64,000 bases of DNA from Maribacter antarcticus DSM 21422 (GCF_000621125.1 NZ_JHZC01000004.1:62001-126000), one strand, 5' to 3'. Numbered from the stretch's first letter, positions 52,249 through 61,845 are shown. Notes: generated by a model not told the origin, from the sequence alone. Translations and numbers: made by a program.

Positions 52249-52895
52249 TGGAGCAAACATTAACAGTACTAATATATGTACATGCCAGTTTTGGAGCAAT
52301 GGCTTTGTTCTTTGGGTCTATGGCCCTAATGGTAAAGAAAGGGTCGCGGTGGCACAAACGCTGCGGCAGTATATTTTATTACAGTATGCTGGCATCTGCG
52401 CTTATATCGCTGGTCGTGGCCGTTCTCCCCGGGCATTACAATCCATTTCTATTTTCCATTGGTATCTTTACCGTGTATTTATTATTGTCTGGATATAGGG
52501 CGCTAAGTTTTAGGGAAAAAGTACTTTCATTGAAGCTAGATAAAGCGATATCTTTAACTGTTATTGGGGTAGGTGCCGCAATGGTTCTGGGGCCAATCGT
52601 GTTCGGAGGTATAGTGAATATCGTCCTCTTTGTCTTTGGGGCTGCCGCAGCCGTATTTGGTATTAGAGATTTAAAGATGTTTAAAAAACCGCAAACTTTG
52701 AAAGGACAATGGTTAAAGATACATCTAGGTAAGATGACAGGAGCTTATATTGCTTCGGTTTCTGCTTTTTTAGTAGTAAACGATTTTTTGCCTAGTTTGT
52801 TAAACTGGTTTTTGCCAACTATCTTGGGAAGCTTATATATTACCTATTGGATGTTCAAAATTAAAAAGAAAAACGCTTCGACCAAAATCATATAA
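52248..52895 (+). CDS. Multi-pass membrane protein (DUF2306-like)
   Basis: 215 aa with six or more membrane helices (VLIYVHASFGAMALFFGSMA, FYYSMLASALISLVVAVL, FLFSIGIFTVYLLLSGYR, AISLTVIGVGAAMVLGPIVF, VNIVLFVFGAAAAVFGIR, GAYIASVSAFLVVNDFLP). Conserved-looking His residues in HASFG, HKRCG and HLGKMTG follow the pattern seen in DUF2306-like proteins; this family assignment is moderately sure. It is coupled to copy 4 by TAATG and followed one nucleotide later by the regulator gene, so it is an integral part of the signalling operon. Confidence 0.8.
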   Translation: MEQTLTVLIYVHASFGAMALFFGSMALMVKKGSRWHKRCGSIFYYSMLASALISLVVAVLPGHYNPFLFSIGIFTVYLLLSGYRALSFREKVLSLKLDKAISLTVIGVGAAMVLGPIVFGGIVNIVLFVFGAAAAVFGIRDLKMFKKPQTLKGQWLKIHLGKMTGAYIASVSAFLVVNDFLPSLLNWFLPTILGSLYITYWMFKIKKKNASTKII

Positions 52896-52896
52896 T

Positions 52897-53661
52897 ATGA
52901 AAGTAATTATAATAGAAGACGAAAAGCCAGCGGCTAGACGATTGAATAGAATGTTGAACGAATTTAATGTTGAGGTGTCCACCATGCTACATTCTGTAGA
53001 GGAAGCTATTGATTGGTTTCAAAATAATGAACATCCAGACCTTATTTTTTTGGATATTCAACTTTCTGACGGACTCTCTTTTGAAATTTTTGATGTTGTA
53101 GAAGTGCATAGTGCCATTATTTTTACCACTGCTTTTGACGAATATGCTTTACAAGCTTTTAAGTTGAATAGTATTGATTATTTATTAAAGCCCATAGACG
53201 ATGAAGAATTGGAAAGTGCGGTCCAAAAATTTAAGTCGCGCTTTAACCTAGCTCCAACCTCGCAAAAATTAGCGCTTGATTTTGAGGACATCAAAAAGTT
53301 ATTGACCAATCCTTTAGAACGGGAATACAAAAAAAGATTTACTGCTAGGGTAGGGCAGCATCTTAAAATAATAAATGCGGATGAGGTGGAGTGTTTTTAT
53401 AGTGAAAACAAAGGTACCTATGCCGCAACATTAGATGGTAGGAATTACCTGCTAGATACTACCTTGGAAAATTTAGAAAATGAGTTAGAACCAAAACTTT
53501 TCTTTCGCACCAGTCGAAAATTTTATGTGAATATCAACCACATAAAAGATATCGTATCCTACACAAATTCAAGACTTCAAATTAAGCTAAATAAGTTTTC
53601 GGAGCAAGAAATAATCGTAAGTAGGGAGCGCGTAAAAGACTTTAAGTTATGGTTGGAATAA
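52897..53661 (+). CDS. LytTR-type response regulator
   Basis: 254 aa. Receiver domain 1-120 (IIEDEKPAARRLNRM, phospho-Asp in LIFLDIQLSDGLS, K in DYLLKPIDDEE) and a LytTR domain from ~150 (RFTARVGQHLKIINADEVEC, YSENKGTYAATLDGRNYLLD, FFRTSRKFYVNINHI, SRERVKDFKLWLE). It closes the 2TM kinase operon, one nucleotide after the membrane protein, and is the expected partner of the LytS-like kinase at 49464. LytS/LytTR pairs usually respond to membrane or cell-envelope state. Confidence 0.94.
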   Translation: MKVIIIEDEKPAARRLNRMLNEFNVEVSTMLHSVEEAIDWFQNNEHPDLIFLDIQLSDGLSFEIFDVVEVHSAIIFTTAFDEYALQAFKLNSIDYLLKPIDDEELESAVQKFKSRFNLAPTSQKLALDFEDIKKLLTNPLEREYKKRFTARVGQHLKIINADEVECFYSENKGTYAATLDGRNYLLDTTLENLENELEPKLFFRTSRKFYVNINHIKDIVSYTNSRLQIKLNKFSEQEIIVSRERVKDFKLWLE

Positions 53662-53727
53662 ATTATTATAAAATACTGATTATTATATAATTATATATAT
53701 AGATAGATTTTATCTATGACTATTAAA

Positions 53728-54927
53728 TCATTTTTTTTCTTCGTTTTTTTCTACGCGGTTTTCATCAAAGGAAGAGGGTAATAACTTAGGTATAAGTTTA
53801 ATAAAAATAGGTAGTAAGACAGCACCGCCTGGTAGAATAAAAATAGCTAAAGATGGGATGCTTTTAAAAATATCTATAAGTTGATTCTGTACTTTTTTCT
53901 TCTCTTCTTTTGTTAAATCACGTAGCGTAGATTTGGTTAAAAGAGCTACGAGTTCCGCACTCTCCGATAGTTCTTTTTGAAGCCGTTTGCTGTTTCGTAA
54001 AATAAGTTTGTTGACCACCTTACTCATGCTGTCGTAGAACTGTATTGCAAGATTATTATCTTTTAGAAAAGGAACTATCTTGGCATTTTTTTTAAAAAAT
54101 TCGGCAACATCCTCTAACGACGTGGCGATTGTTTCAACGCTACAATCCATATCCTTTCCGATACCAAAAATGAATCCCGACTCTTTATAATCCAAGGAAT
54201 GGTCTTCCCAAACAGTAAGGCAAGCCATGTCTAATAAATAGGCATTTTCGCAATTTGGACGTTTTTTTAATAATTGTTCCCTGTAGGAGCCATCAAAGGA
54301 TTGCGTGTCTGGATTAATGAACGAAAGGCTTGAACCAAAAAGCTCAGCTAGTTTTTCGTCCTTTTTATTTTTTTCTTTTGAGTTTAACGCATGATAGGTA
54401 ACATGTATAGCTAAATATTCTAGGTTGTAGGCATAGGTTTTAATACCAACGGAATCACTCAAATAACGTTTGAAAAGTAAAATATCAATAAATAAAAGAG
54501 AATTGGTAATAATGCTATTAAAAGTTTTGCTAATTACATTATCCTCCAAATACACACGAGAATCAATAAGTTTTTCCAATTTTGATGTGGTTGTTTTTCC
54601 ACTCAGGAGCTTCCCTAGAAATGAGAGATGGGCTACCCGTAAATTATCGTAGAAGGTAAAAAGATTTTCCAGAAAACTTTCAAAATTATTATCTCGTTCT
54701 AATCGGTAGGTGTAATAAAGCGCTGTGAACAAATTTATCTTGGCTTTCTCATCTTCGGATAAAGTATGTTCCGAAACGATAAATGGCAGCACTTCTGTGT
54801 TTATGCCGTACACAAAACCCGTTCGTTTCAAATCGAAATACAGCAAGGGAAAGTCGGTATACCTATCCTCATGTTTTTCAATGACCGATTCAAATTTTGG
54901 TATCCAACCGCCAGCCGATGGATTCAT
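53728..54927 (-). CDS. LETM1-related protein
   Basis: 399 aa, no signal peptide. Mostly helical, opening MNPSAGGWIPKFESVIEKHE. The C-terminal ~90 residues carry the LETM1-like segment (KKVQNQLIDIFKSIPSLAIF then ILPGGAVLLPIFIKLIPKLL), a membrane helix with Pro-Gly break followed by SSFDENR. Flavobacterial members are annotated as LETM1-related biofilm-associated proteins; mitochondrial LETM1 is involved in K+/H+ or Ca2+ exchange. The role here is unknown. Convergent with the 2TM operon. Confidence 0.8.
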   Translation of the reverse strand: MNPSAGGWIPKFESVIEKHEDRYTDFPLLYFDLKRTGFVYGINTEVLPFIVSEHTLSEDEKAKINLFTALYYTYRLERDNNFESFLENLFTFYDNLRVAHLSFLGKLLSGKTTTSKLEKLIDSRVYLEDNVISKTFNSIITNSLLFIDILLFKRYLSDSVGIKTYAYNLEYLAIHVTYHALNSKEKNKKDEKLAELFGSSLSFINPDTQSFDGSYREQLLKKRPNCENAYLLDMACLTVWEDHSLDYKESGFIFGIGKDMDCSVETIATSLEDVAEFFKKNAKIVPFLKDNNLAIQFYDSMSKVVNKLILRNSKRLQKELSESAELVALLTKSTLRDLTKEEKKKVQNQLIDIFKSIPSLAIFILPGGAVLLPIFIKLIPKLLPSSFDENRVEKNEEKK

Positions 54928-55120
54928 GTTACCTATTCTTTTTAATCATAGTGCAAAATTACTCTAAAATGAGCATATACCATAGGTTGGTTTGTAAAGC
55001 TTTACGCTTATGAGCGTAGTTACGGTCTCGTGTACTTTAACTTTTGTTTAACATTAGAGATTGAACCTCATTATTTTAGTGTCGTAGGTAAGGGTGATTC
55101 TAATCTTAAAATAAAGGATA

Positions 55121-55831
55121 ATGAAAAAATCAAAATTACTTATGGGCCTTGGGGCTATTGCAATTGTAGCTACCGTTTTGGTCGCTGCCGATCATATAGA
55201 TGCGCCGGGTTCTATGGGCACTTCTGCGGACATTGCAGACTTTTATGCTTTTGAACCTACTACAGGTTCCGATAATACCGTATTTGCGGTGGACCTACAA
55301 TCTAATGTTTTACCGGATTTGGCATACGGTACGTTTGATGAAAATGTACTTACCGAAATCAACATTGATGTTAACGATGATCTTGTAGAGGATTTGGTCA
55401 TACAGGCCATAGCTAGAAACGGGAAAATGTATTTCTTTGGTCCAGTCGCTCCAAGTACTACTGGTACTAGCGGTTCGATTATGGTAAATGCACCATTAGG
55501 TTCCGTGGATATTTCTGGAGCTACCGCTACCGTTGAAACTACAGAAAATGGCGTTTCCCTCTTTGCAGGGCCTAGACAAGACGCTTTTTATTTTGATTTT
55601 TTCCAGTTCAATGCTGTTATTGGCGGAATGGCTCCAGAAGGATTTAAACCTGCCGGTGACCCTAACTCAACTTCAGACGACGACACAACAGCAGTAGATA
55701 CTTTTGACGGAGCTAACACCATGTCTATAGTAATAGAAATTCCAAACAGTCTTTTAGGAGAAACTAGCGCAGTAAACGTATTAGGGCTTCCCGTTTATAA
55801 AACTTGGGTAACTACAAACGTAAAACAATAA
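55121..55831 (+). CDS. DUF4331 family secreted protein
   Basis: 236 aa. A signal peptide (LLMGLGAIAIVATVLVAA) is followed directly by the DUF4331 opening DHIDAPGSMGTSADIADFYA. The mature part is strand-rich and ends VLGLPVYKTWVTTNVK; FFDFFQFNAV-like (YFDFFQFNAVIGG) and the DTFDGANTMSIVIEIPN segment are family features. It lies 22 nt from a second DUF4331-type gene and precedes a TPR lipoprotein. Function unknown. Confidence 0.88.
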   Translation: MKKSKLLMGLGAIAIVATVLVAADHIDAPGSMGTSADIADFYAFEPTTGSDNTVFAVDLQSNVLPDLAYGTFDENVLTEINIDVNDDLVEDLVIQAIARNGKMYFFGPVAPSTTGTSGSIMVNAPLGSVDISGATATVETTENGVSLFAGPRQDAFYFDFFQFNAVIGGMAPEGFKPAGDPNSTSDDDTTAVDTFDGANTMSIVIEIPNSLLGETSAVNVLGLPVYKTWVTTNVKQ

Positions 55832-55853
55832 TAACTTTAAAAATTAAGAGAAT

Positions 55854-56648
55854 ATGAAAGTATATACAATTAAATATGTGTTTGCGCTTTGCGCACTGTT
55901 GGTTTTCGCCGCGTGTAGCGATGATGATGATCAAATGATAGTAATTATAGAACCTACTTGTACAGACGGTATAATGAACGGTGCTGAAACAGGTGTAGAT
56001 TGTGGGGGTTCTTGCGGTCCATGTGAAACTACGGTAACACCGCCGGAATTGCCAGAATTCTCTGGTATATATGCACAAGCAGATTTTTTGGGAAGACCTG
56101 GTATCAATACGGTATTAAGTGCTGATGGAAGTACTAAGGACATGCATAATATGGCTATTCCCTCCGAGATGGGAGCTATGTTTCAGGCTACATTTGAAGC
56201 ACGGTTAGAGCAATATCATGATGTTTACGCAGGCTTATTGGGAGCTGATCCTATGGCAGTGAATTTTGAACCGAATATTTTAGGTGATATTTTAAACGGT
56301 CCTGAGAATGACGGGTTTACAAATAATCCGGTTTCTGCAACAGTTCTAACAACTGTCCTTGCATCAGATGTGTTGGAGGTTGCACCAAATCTACCAACCA
56401 CATATTTCAATGGAGGCTCTGGTGCCCCTAATTATGAAGGTGCGATAGGATTGACTGGAAGAACCCCGCAAGATGATGTTATTGATGTTTCCTTGATACT
56501 TTTTTTCGGTGGTGGCGACGGTGCCCGTTTTAGCGGTCAAGATACGGATATGGACGGTACTTCAGATTTACCAAGATTAACATCGGATGGTGTAGCTCTC
56601 ACAGCTGCGATATCAACAACGTTCCCTTACTTGGGAGCTCCTGAATAA
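55854..56648 (+). CDS. DUF4331-type lipoprotein with Cys-rich leader
   Basis: 264 aa. A lipoprotein signal peptide (VFALCALLVFAAC) is followed by an acidic SDDDDQ spacer and a Cys-rich motif (CTDGIMNG ... GVDCGGSCGPC), common as a short module in Bacteroidetes surface lipoproteins. The rest resembles the C-terminal half of DUF4331 proteins (SGIYAQADFLGRPGINTVLS, DVIDVSLILFFGGGDGAR, RLTSDGVALTAAISTTFPYL). Together with the preceding gene it makes a matching pair, each carrying part of the family sequence. Confidence 0.82.
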   Translation: MKVYTIKYVFALCALLVFAACSDDDDQMIVIIEPTCTDGIMNGAETGVDCGGSCGPCETTVTPPELPEFSGIYAQADFLGRPGINTVLSADGSTKDMHNMAIPSEMGAMFQATFEARLEQYHDVYAGLLGADPMAVNFEPNILGDILNGPENDGFTNNPVSATVLTTVLASDVLEVAPNLPTTYFNGGSGAPNYEGAIGLTGRTPQDDVIDVSLILFFGGGDGARFSGQDTDMDGTSDLPRLTSDGVALTAAISTTFPYLGAPE

Positions 56649-56685
56649 GGCTATGAAAGTCCATAATGGACATTTAATTAAAAGA

Positions 56686-56720
56686 ACAAAGGAGTGTGGT
56701 GCTCACATTCCTTTGTTTTT
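56686..56720 (+). terminator. Rho-independent terminator after the DUF4331 pair
   Basis: A 13-bp stem (ACAAAGGAGTGTG / CACATTCCTTTGT, one G-T pair) with a five-base loop GTGCT, followed by five T. It sits 38 nt beyond the stop of the lipoprotein gene and before the TPR lipoprotein gene, ending the two-gene unit. Confidence 0.8.
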
Positions 56721-56749
56721 AATTCAGATTTCAATAAAAAACAAAAACA

Positions 56750-58027
56750 ATGAAAACCGTAACGCTAGTATTTTTCCTTGTACTTCTTCTTTCCTGCTCT
56801 TCAAAACCTGAGGATTATGTTGGAAATCAAGAAGATTACAACGTCTTTTTAACTGTTGAACCACCAAAACCAAGTTCAAAATATTTTGAGCTTTGGAACA
56901 CAAAAATAAGACCGGATAGTATACAGCTTACCAGTTTTGCAATCGTGGGTGGAGAATATACTAGGTATTTTAAAGAAACAGGTGATATCGCCTACTTGAA
57001 AAAGGCAGAACAAAGTTTGAAGAAAGCAGTAGCTATTGCCGCTATTGGTAAAGAAACGTATTTACGTGCTTTAGCTAGGAATTATATTTCTCAGCATCGA
57101 TTTAAAGAGGCATTGCTGCTTGCAAATGAAGCAAAGGCGCTAGGTGGAGGAGTAAATGACTCTAATAGCTTATTGTTTGATGTGCACATGGAGTTAGGTA
57201 ATTATCAACTTGCCGAAACATATTTAGACAGTATTAAAAATCTATCGGATTTTGGGTATTTGATTCGTTTGTCAAAATGGAACGATTATAAAGGTGATTT
57301 AGATACAACTATTGTATTTATGGAGAAGGCAAAAGCAAAAGCGATTGCGTCAAAACATAAGGAATTAATACTATGGAGTTATACCAATTTGGCCGATTAT
57401 TATGGTCACGCTGGACGAATTGAAGAATCTTATCAATATTTTTTAAGCGCCCTACAGCTAGACCCTAATAATGCGTACGCCAAAAAGGGCATTGCTTGGA
57501 TTATTTTTTCCCATGATAAAAATCCTAAAGAGGCGCTGCGTATTTTGGATTCGGTCACAGCTACGTACAAAGCACCTGATTATTATCTTTTGAAGGCTAA
57601 AATTGCTGATTATATGGGTGATGAACGTACCAGATTGAACAATCTTGATACGTATTTTGCTTCGGTAAAAAACGCATTCTATGGTGATATGTATAATGGG
57701 TATAATGTATCCTTATTTTTAGAGGAAACCGAACAATATGAAAAAGCCATACAACTTTCGTTGAGGGAAGTTGCGAATAGACCTACACCTGAGTCTTACA
57801 GCTGGTTGGGGTATAGTTATTTTAAGAATGGTGAAAAAGAAAAAGCAAAGAACATTATGGATGCACATGTTTATGGTAAAACCTTTGAACCGGTTCTATG
57901 CTATCAGGCTGCAGCCGTCTACAGCGCTAATGGTGAATTAGAAAAAGTTCAAAAACTTAAAAGGGATTTAGTGGATGCGATCTATGAATTGGGTCCAAAT
58001 ATGGAGAACACCATCAAGTCTTTATAA
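56750..58027 (+). CDS. TPR-repeat lipoprotein
   Basis: 425 aa with a lipoprotein signal peptide (LVFFLVLLLSC). TPR pairs run through most of the protein (YLKKAEQSLKKAVAIAAIGK, GRIEESYQYFLSALQLDPNN, PTPESYSWLGYSYFKNGEKE). No catalytic domain. A terminator precedes it, so it is probably transcribed from its own promoter, although its position suggests a role with the DUF4331 pair: such proteins often serve as scaffolds at the outer membrane. Confidence 0.82.
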   Translation: MKTVTLVFFLVLLLSCSSKPEDYVGNQEDYNVFLTVEPPKPSSKYFELWNTKIRPDSIQLTSFAIVGGEYTRYFKETGDIAYLKKAEQSLKKAVAIAAIGKETYLRALARNYISQHRFKEALLLANEAKALGGGVNDSNSLLFDVHMELGNYQLAETYLDSIKNLSDFGYLIRLSKWNDYKGDLDTTIVFMEKAKAKAIASKHKELILWSYTNLADYYGHAGRIEESYQYFLSALQLDPNNAYAKKGIAWIIFSHDKNPKEALRILDSVTATYKAPDYYLLKAKIADYMGDERTRLNNLDTYFASVKNAFYGDMYNGYNVSLFLEETEQYEKAIQLSLREVANRPTPESYSWLGYSYFKNGEKEKAKNIMDAHVYGKTFEPVLCYQAAAVYSANGELEKVQKLKRDLVDAIYELGPNMENTIKSL

Positions 58028-58078
58028 AGGCATTAAAATTTTCATTTTCGGTATGGTTAGGTTGGTTGTCTTTTGTTC

Positions 58079-58113
58079 GGCACCGTAGTTTAACAGCTAC
58101 GGTGCCTTTTTTT
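58079..58113 (+). terminator. Rho-independent terminator after the TPR lipoprotein
   Basis: Perfect 10-bp stem GGCACCGTAG / CTACGGTGCC with an eight-base loop, followed by seven T (58107-58113). A textbook terminator 51 nt after the stop of the TPR gene. Confidence 0.9.
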
Positions 58114-58272
58114 ATATGCAGTTCATCGAATATTTGGTTTTTATTAAGACCTGTATAGATGAAAAGTATATATTTAACGATGAAATGCAATTGAAATTTA
58201 TTTTATAAGCTTTTTAGAGCTTTTGAAATAGTAAAATGAATTTAACCGAAACCAAACTTTTAATCTACTGTT

Positions 58273-58392
58273 ATGGAATATCTACTTTTTTTTGTTTGGG
58301 TTACCGCTATGGCTTTAATGATTGGTAAAAGTATTTTGGCATACCGCTCCTTACAGCGAACTATCAACGGAAAAAATAGAGCTTTTAAGTAA
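58273..58392 (+). CDS. Possible 39-aa membrane peptide
   Basis: ATG 58273 opens a 39-codon frame with one hydrophobic segment (YLLFFVWVTAMALMIGKSIL) and a basic tail (AYRSLQRTINGKNRAFK). Its stop overlaps the stop of the MMPL transporter gene on the other strand by a few bases, a tail-to-tail layout. The layout membrane segment plus basic tail resembles small proteins, and the composition is not random. A terminator lies upstream. No function can be given. Confidence 0.4.
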   Translation: MEYLLFFVWVTAMALMIGKSILAYRSLQRTINGKNRAFK

Positions 58393-60625
58393 ATTTCCGA
58401 AGTAATACCGGTAGTAACAGTAAGTCTAAAATAAGCGCTGCTACCAAGGTGACACTTATTATTATCCCTATCGTTATACTGGGTTGGTGTATGGAGAATA
58501 ACATGACCATAAATCCAAAAAATAGAATAATCGTAGTAATGACCAAGGCCCTGCCGGTTTGGGTAAATGTTTTTTCCAATGCTTCTTCTTTTGATAATCC
58601 TTGTGTGATACCTAGTTTATATTTTCCAAGAAAATGAATGGTGTCGTCCACGGCAATACCGAATACAATAGCAAAAACGACAGATAGTCCAGCTTCTAAT
58701 GGGATTCCTAAAAAGCCAAGGATACTCCCAGCAAATAACATGGGTAGTAGATTTGGAACCAAGGAAATTAGAAACATCTTAAAGTCCTTGAAGACTAGGA
58801 CCATGATGATACCTATGATAATAAGTCCGTATAGTAGCCCCTCTAGGAGGCTTTTACGTATGTATTCGGAATTTTTATCCAATAGCATACTTTTTCCAGT
58901 TACTTTTACAGTCATTTTGGTAGTATCGGTTGCAGTATTGGCAAAGGTTTCTATATGCGCATAGAGCCTCTTGAGACTATCCGTACCTACATCCTGTAGT
59001 TTGGCATTTATTCTTGCTTTGTCTTTGTTGGAGTTTACGAATTTTCTCAATTGTTTTCTGGCTAACTTATTTACATCTTTCTGGTACTTTATAAAGGTAG
59101 CTTCATCATCTGGTAAGCGCAGGTAGTCCGACTTGTTTAAATTATTTGCCTTATGGATTATTTTGTAAGGCAAATTCGGCGATTGCAGGTTACCAATAGT
59201 TTTAATTTGACTTAAATGATGCGTTAATTTTTCAATTTCTAATGCCACGCTATAGTCGGTTACTTTGTAGCCATTTTTGGCTAAAATAGCTATTTCTAGC
59301 GGTCTAAATCCCGCATAGTTTTCCTGAAAAAAATTAAAATCAGCCGCTATTTTACTTTCATTGGGCAGGGTTTGTTTAAACTCGTGGTTCGTAGTAATAC
59401 GGCTTACCCCATAAATGCATAACAGCGTAAATATTACGGTACCCATGATGATGGTATTTGGATTATTTTTGGTGACCGTGTTCATCCCTAATAAATAAGC
59501 TACCCATTTTTTAGAAACGCTTTTTTGTCCTAAGAGCTGTTTTTTGGGCATACTTATTAAAAGTGCACCTGTAAAACAGATAACTGTAATATAGGCAACC
59601 ATAACACCCATTGCCGCATTGATTCCAAACTCTCGTATACTCACAAGCCTAGAGGATAATAGTGTTACAAACCCTATCGCCGTAGTAACAGAGGTTAATA
59701 AGGTAGTAAGCCCTACTTCTTTAAGGGATGATAGTAATGCAGCATATTTGTCTTTTCCACCCTGTATTTTACGAATAAAGCTATCGGTAAGGTGAATTAC
59801 ATCGGAGGTACCTACAATGAGCATTAGTACGGGATAAAATGCTGCCATAGCGTTTAATTCCTTCCCAAGTACAGCTAATAAACCTAAGAATAGAAGCAGG
59901 GAAAGTCCTATGGAAGTTACTGAAATAAGAACTACAGGAAGGCTTCGATAAACCAATAACAGAATGATAAATACAAGAATCGATGCAATAATTGTAGTTT
60001 TTAGCACCTCGCTTTTTTGCATGTCTACAATTGCTTCGTAAAAAAAAGCCCTACCTAAAATATGGTAATCGTTTAAATTATTTTCTTTAAGTGAAGCCCT
60101 TACTTCGTTTAGTAATACCTTAGACTGCGTATCATCAAGATTGTCTTTGGTGCTAAGGGCAAGTACTAAAGAGCTCGCCTTGGTATCAATTAAAACATTC
60201 ACAAATAACTCGTCTTCTTGTATCTTGTTCCAGTCTTTTTGATATTGTGTAGAATCGGCTATATGAATAATAGGCAAGGCGGTGTATCCAAATGAGGTCT
60301 TTAAGGGATAGGATAGGCTAGTGAGGGAATTTTGTTCCGTAACAAAGGAAAAGGTTTTGCTTTCTTCAGAAAATGAATGGAAACGGTCTAGAAAGTCTTT
60401 TTCAAAAACACCTGTCTCATTTTCGACGGCCACAAGCAAAAAATTATCATCCGTGCCAAATTCGGCAACAAACGCGTTGTAAAATGTCAAGTCAGGATCT
60501 TCTTCCGGAAAAAACTGACTAAAATCAAAGGAAAATTTTAAATTGGGAACTACGGAGATGGATAGGATGCCTAAAACCAAAAATAGGGCAATACTTATTT
60601 TTCTTAGAAAAGATAGGGTTTTCAT
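58385..60625 (-). CDS. RND/MMPL family exporter
   Basis: 746 aa made of two similar halves, each one membrane helix, a large periplasmic loop and five further helices, as in HAE3/MMPL-type transporters. N-terminal helix SIALFLVLGILSISVV; loop 1 FSQFFPEEDPDLTFYNAF; the typical GTSDVIHLTDSF (first half) and GIAVDDTIHFLGKYK (second half) with intramembrane Asp; loop 2 with GFRPLEIAILAKNG. Likely exports lipids or hopanoid-like compounds in relatives; substrate unknown. It is next to an outer-membrane barrel gene on the other strand, sharing the 115-nt promoter gap. Confidence 0.92.
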   Translation of the reverse strand: MKTLSFLRKISIALFLVLGILSISVVPNLKFSFDFSQFFPEEDPDLTFYNAFVAEFGTDDNFLLVAVENETGVFEKDFLDRFHSFSEESKTFSFVTEQNSLTSLSYPLKTSFGYTALPIIHIADSTQYQKDWNKIQEDELFVNVLIDTKASSLVLALSTKDNLDDTQSKVLLNEVRASLKENNLNDYHILGRAFFYEAIVDMQKSEVLKTTIIASILVFIILLLVYRSLPVVLISVTSIGLSLLLFLGLLAVLGKELNAMAAFYPVLMLIVGTSDVIHLTDSFIRKIQGGKDKYAALLSSLKEVGLTTLLTSVTTAIGFVTLLSSRLVSIREFGINAAMGVMVAYITVICFTGALLISMPKKQLLGQKSVSKKWVAYLLGMNTVTKNNPNTIIMGTVIFTLLCIYGVSRITTNHEFKQTLPNESKIAADFNFFQENYAGFRPLEIAILAKNGYKVTDYSVALEIEKLTHHLSQIKTIGNLQSPNLPYKIIHKANNLNKSDYLRLPDDEATFIKYQKDVNKLARKQLRKFVNSNKDKARINAKLQDVGTDSLKRLYAHIETFANTATDTTKMTVKVTGKSMLLDKNSEYIRKSLLEGLLYGLIIIGIIMVLVFKDFKMFLISLVPNLLPMLFAGSILGFLGIPLEAGLSVVFAIVFGIAVDDTIHFLGKYKLGITQGLSKEEALEKTFTQTGRALVITTIILFFGFMVMLFSIHQPSITIGIIISVTLVAALILDLLLLPVLLRKFT

Positions 60626-60740
60626 ACTCCGATATCTGCGTTTGGTATATTAATATTTATAGTATCGCAAATTAATAAAACTAACACAGTTTTACCACTA
60701 TAATGGGCAGTAAGACCTCTGAAGTTATTACATTGTACTA

Positions 60741-61838
60741 ATGAATAAAACGTGTGGTGTACTCGGTATTTTATATTTCTTTATGGGCCTCGTAATTTTA
60801 AGTGCTCAAAAAAAAACCAAAAAAGTAAAGGATTCCACCAGGAACGCACAAATAACGGCACTTCCTGTAGTTTTTTTCCTTCCAGAAACAGGTTTTGGGT
60901 ATGGTGGACTAGGGCTTTCTACATTTAGGCTCAAAGATGAGCCAGTAGCATCTAGGCCAAGTACGGTTCAGTTGGGATTAACGTTTACGAGTAAAAAACA
61001 ACTCCTTTTCTTTATGCCCTATGAGATTTATTTGGATAATGAAAGATGGCGCTTTATTGGAGAACTCGGATACTATCAATATTTCTATAATTTTTATGGG
61101 AGGGGAATAAATACCGAAGAGGAAGATTTAGAAACCTTTGATGCCGATTTTGCTAGATTTCGTTTTTCGGCCTTACGAGAAATATTCCCTAGCATTTCTG
61201 TAGGTCTAGGTTATGAATTTAATGGTTATAATGTTGTTAATGTAGCTCCTGGAGGAGTACTGGATAATTCTGATGAAATAGGTAAGGAGGGTGGTACTGT
61301 GTCCAATGTAGGACTTATCGCTTTTTATGACCAGCGGGATAATATTTTTTTCCCGACAAAGGGTTTTTTTATTCAAGCTAGCGCTTTCACTTCTATGGAA
61401 TTCTTAGGTAGTGATTTTTCATATCAAAAGGTAGAGGTGGACGCTAGGTACTACCAGAAACTCAAAGGAAATCATATTTTAGCAAGTAATTTATTTTTAG
61501 GGACCAGAAGTAAGAATGCCCCTTTCTTAGACTTAAGTTTGCTTGGCACCAAACGCACACGGGGTCATAACAACAGGCGCTATCAAGACAACGTGGAACT
61601 AAGTGCTGCCTTGGAATATCGTTTTCCGATTAAAGGCAGATTTGGTGGAGTGCTATTTGGTTCAACCGCAACGGTTTCATCAACACTATCAGATACATTT
61701 AGATCATCTTATAAGAATGCTGTAGGGACCGGCTTACGTTATATACTCAACAAAAAAGAAGGCACCAGAATACGAGTCGATTACGGGGTTTCGTCAGAAG
61801 GGGGTCAATTTTACTTTACGATAAACGAAGCATTTTAG
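60741..61838 (+). CDS. BamA/TamA-like outer membrane beta-barrel protein
   Basis: 365 aa with an N-terminal signal region (LGILYFFMGLVILSAQ), no POTRA domains, and a barrel rich in alternating aromatic strands (IEFGYGGLGLSTF-like VVFFLPETGFGYGGLGLSTF, FFMPYEIYLDNERWRF, LIAFYDQRDNIFFPTKGFFI, RVDYGVSSEGGQFYFTINEA). The DQRDNIFFPTKG stretch and the closing FYFTINEAF match the Omp85 surface-antigen end. POTRA-less members probably serve in secretion or lipid transfer. Divergent from the RND exporter, with which it may work. Confidence 0.88.
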   Translation: MNKTCGVLGILYFFMGLVILSAQKKTKKVKDSTRNAQITALPVVFFLPETGFGYGGLGLSTFRLKDEPVASRPSTVQLGLTFTSKKQLLFFMPYEIYLDNERWRFIGELGYYQYFYNFYGRGINTEEEDLETFDADFARFRFSALREIFPSISVGLGYEFNGYNVVNVAPGGVLDNSDEIGKEGGTVSNVGLIAFYDQRDNIFFPTKGFFIQASAFTSMEFLGSDFSYQKVEVDARYYQKLKGNHILASNLFLGTRSKNAPFLDLSLLGTKRTRGHNNRRYQDNVELSAALEYRFPIKGRFGGVLFGSTATVSSTLSDTFRSSYKNAVGTGLRYILNKKEGTRIRVDYGVSSEGGQFYFTINEAF

Positions 61839-61845
61839 AGGAGCA

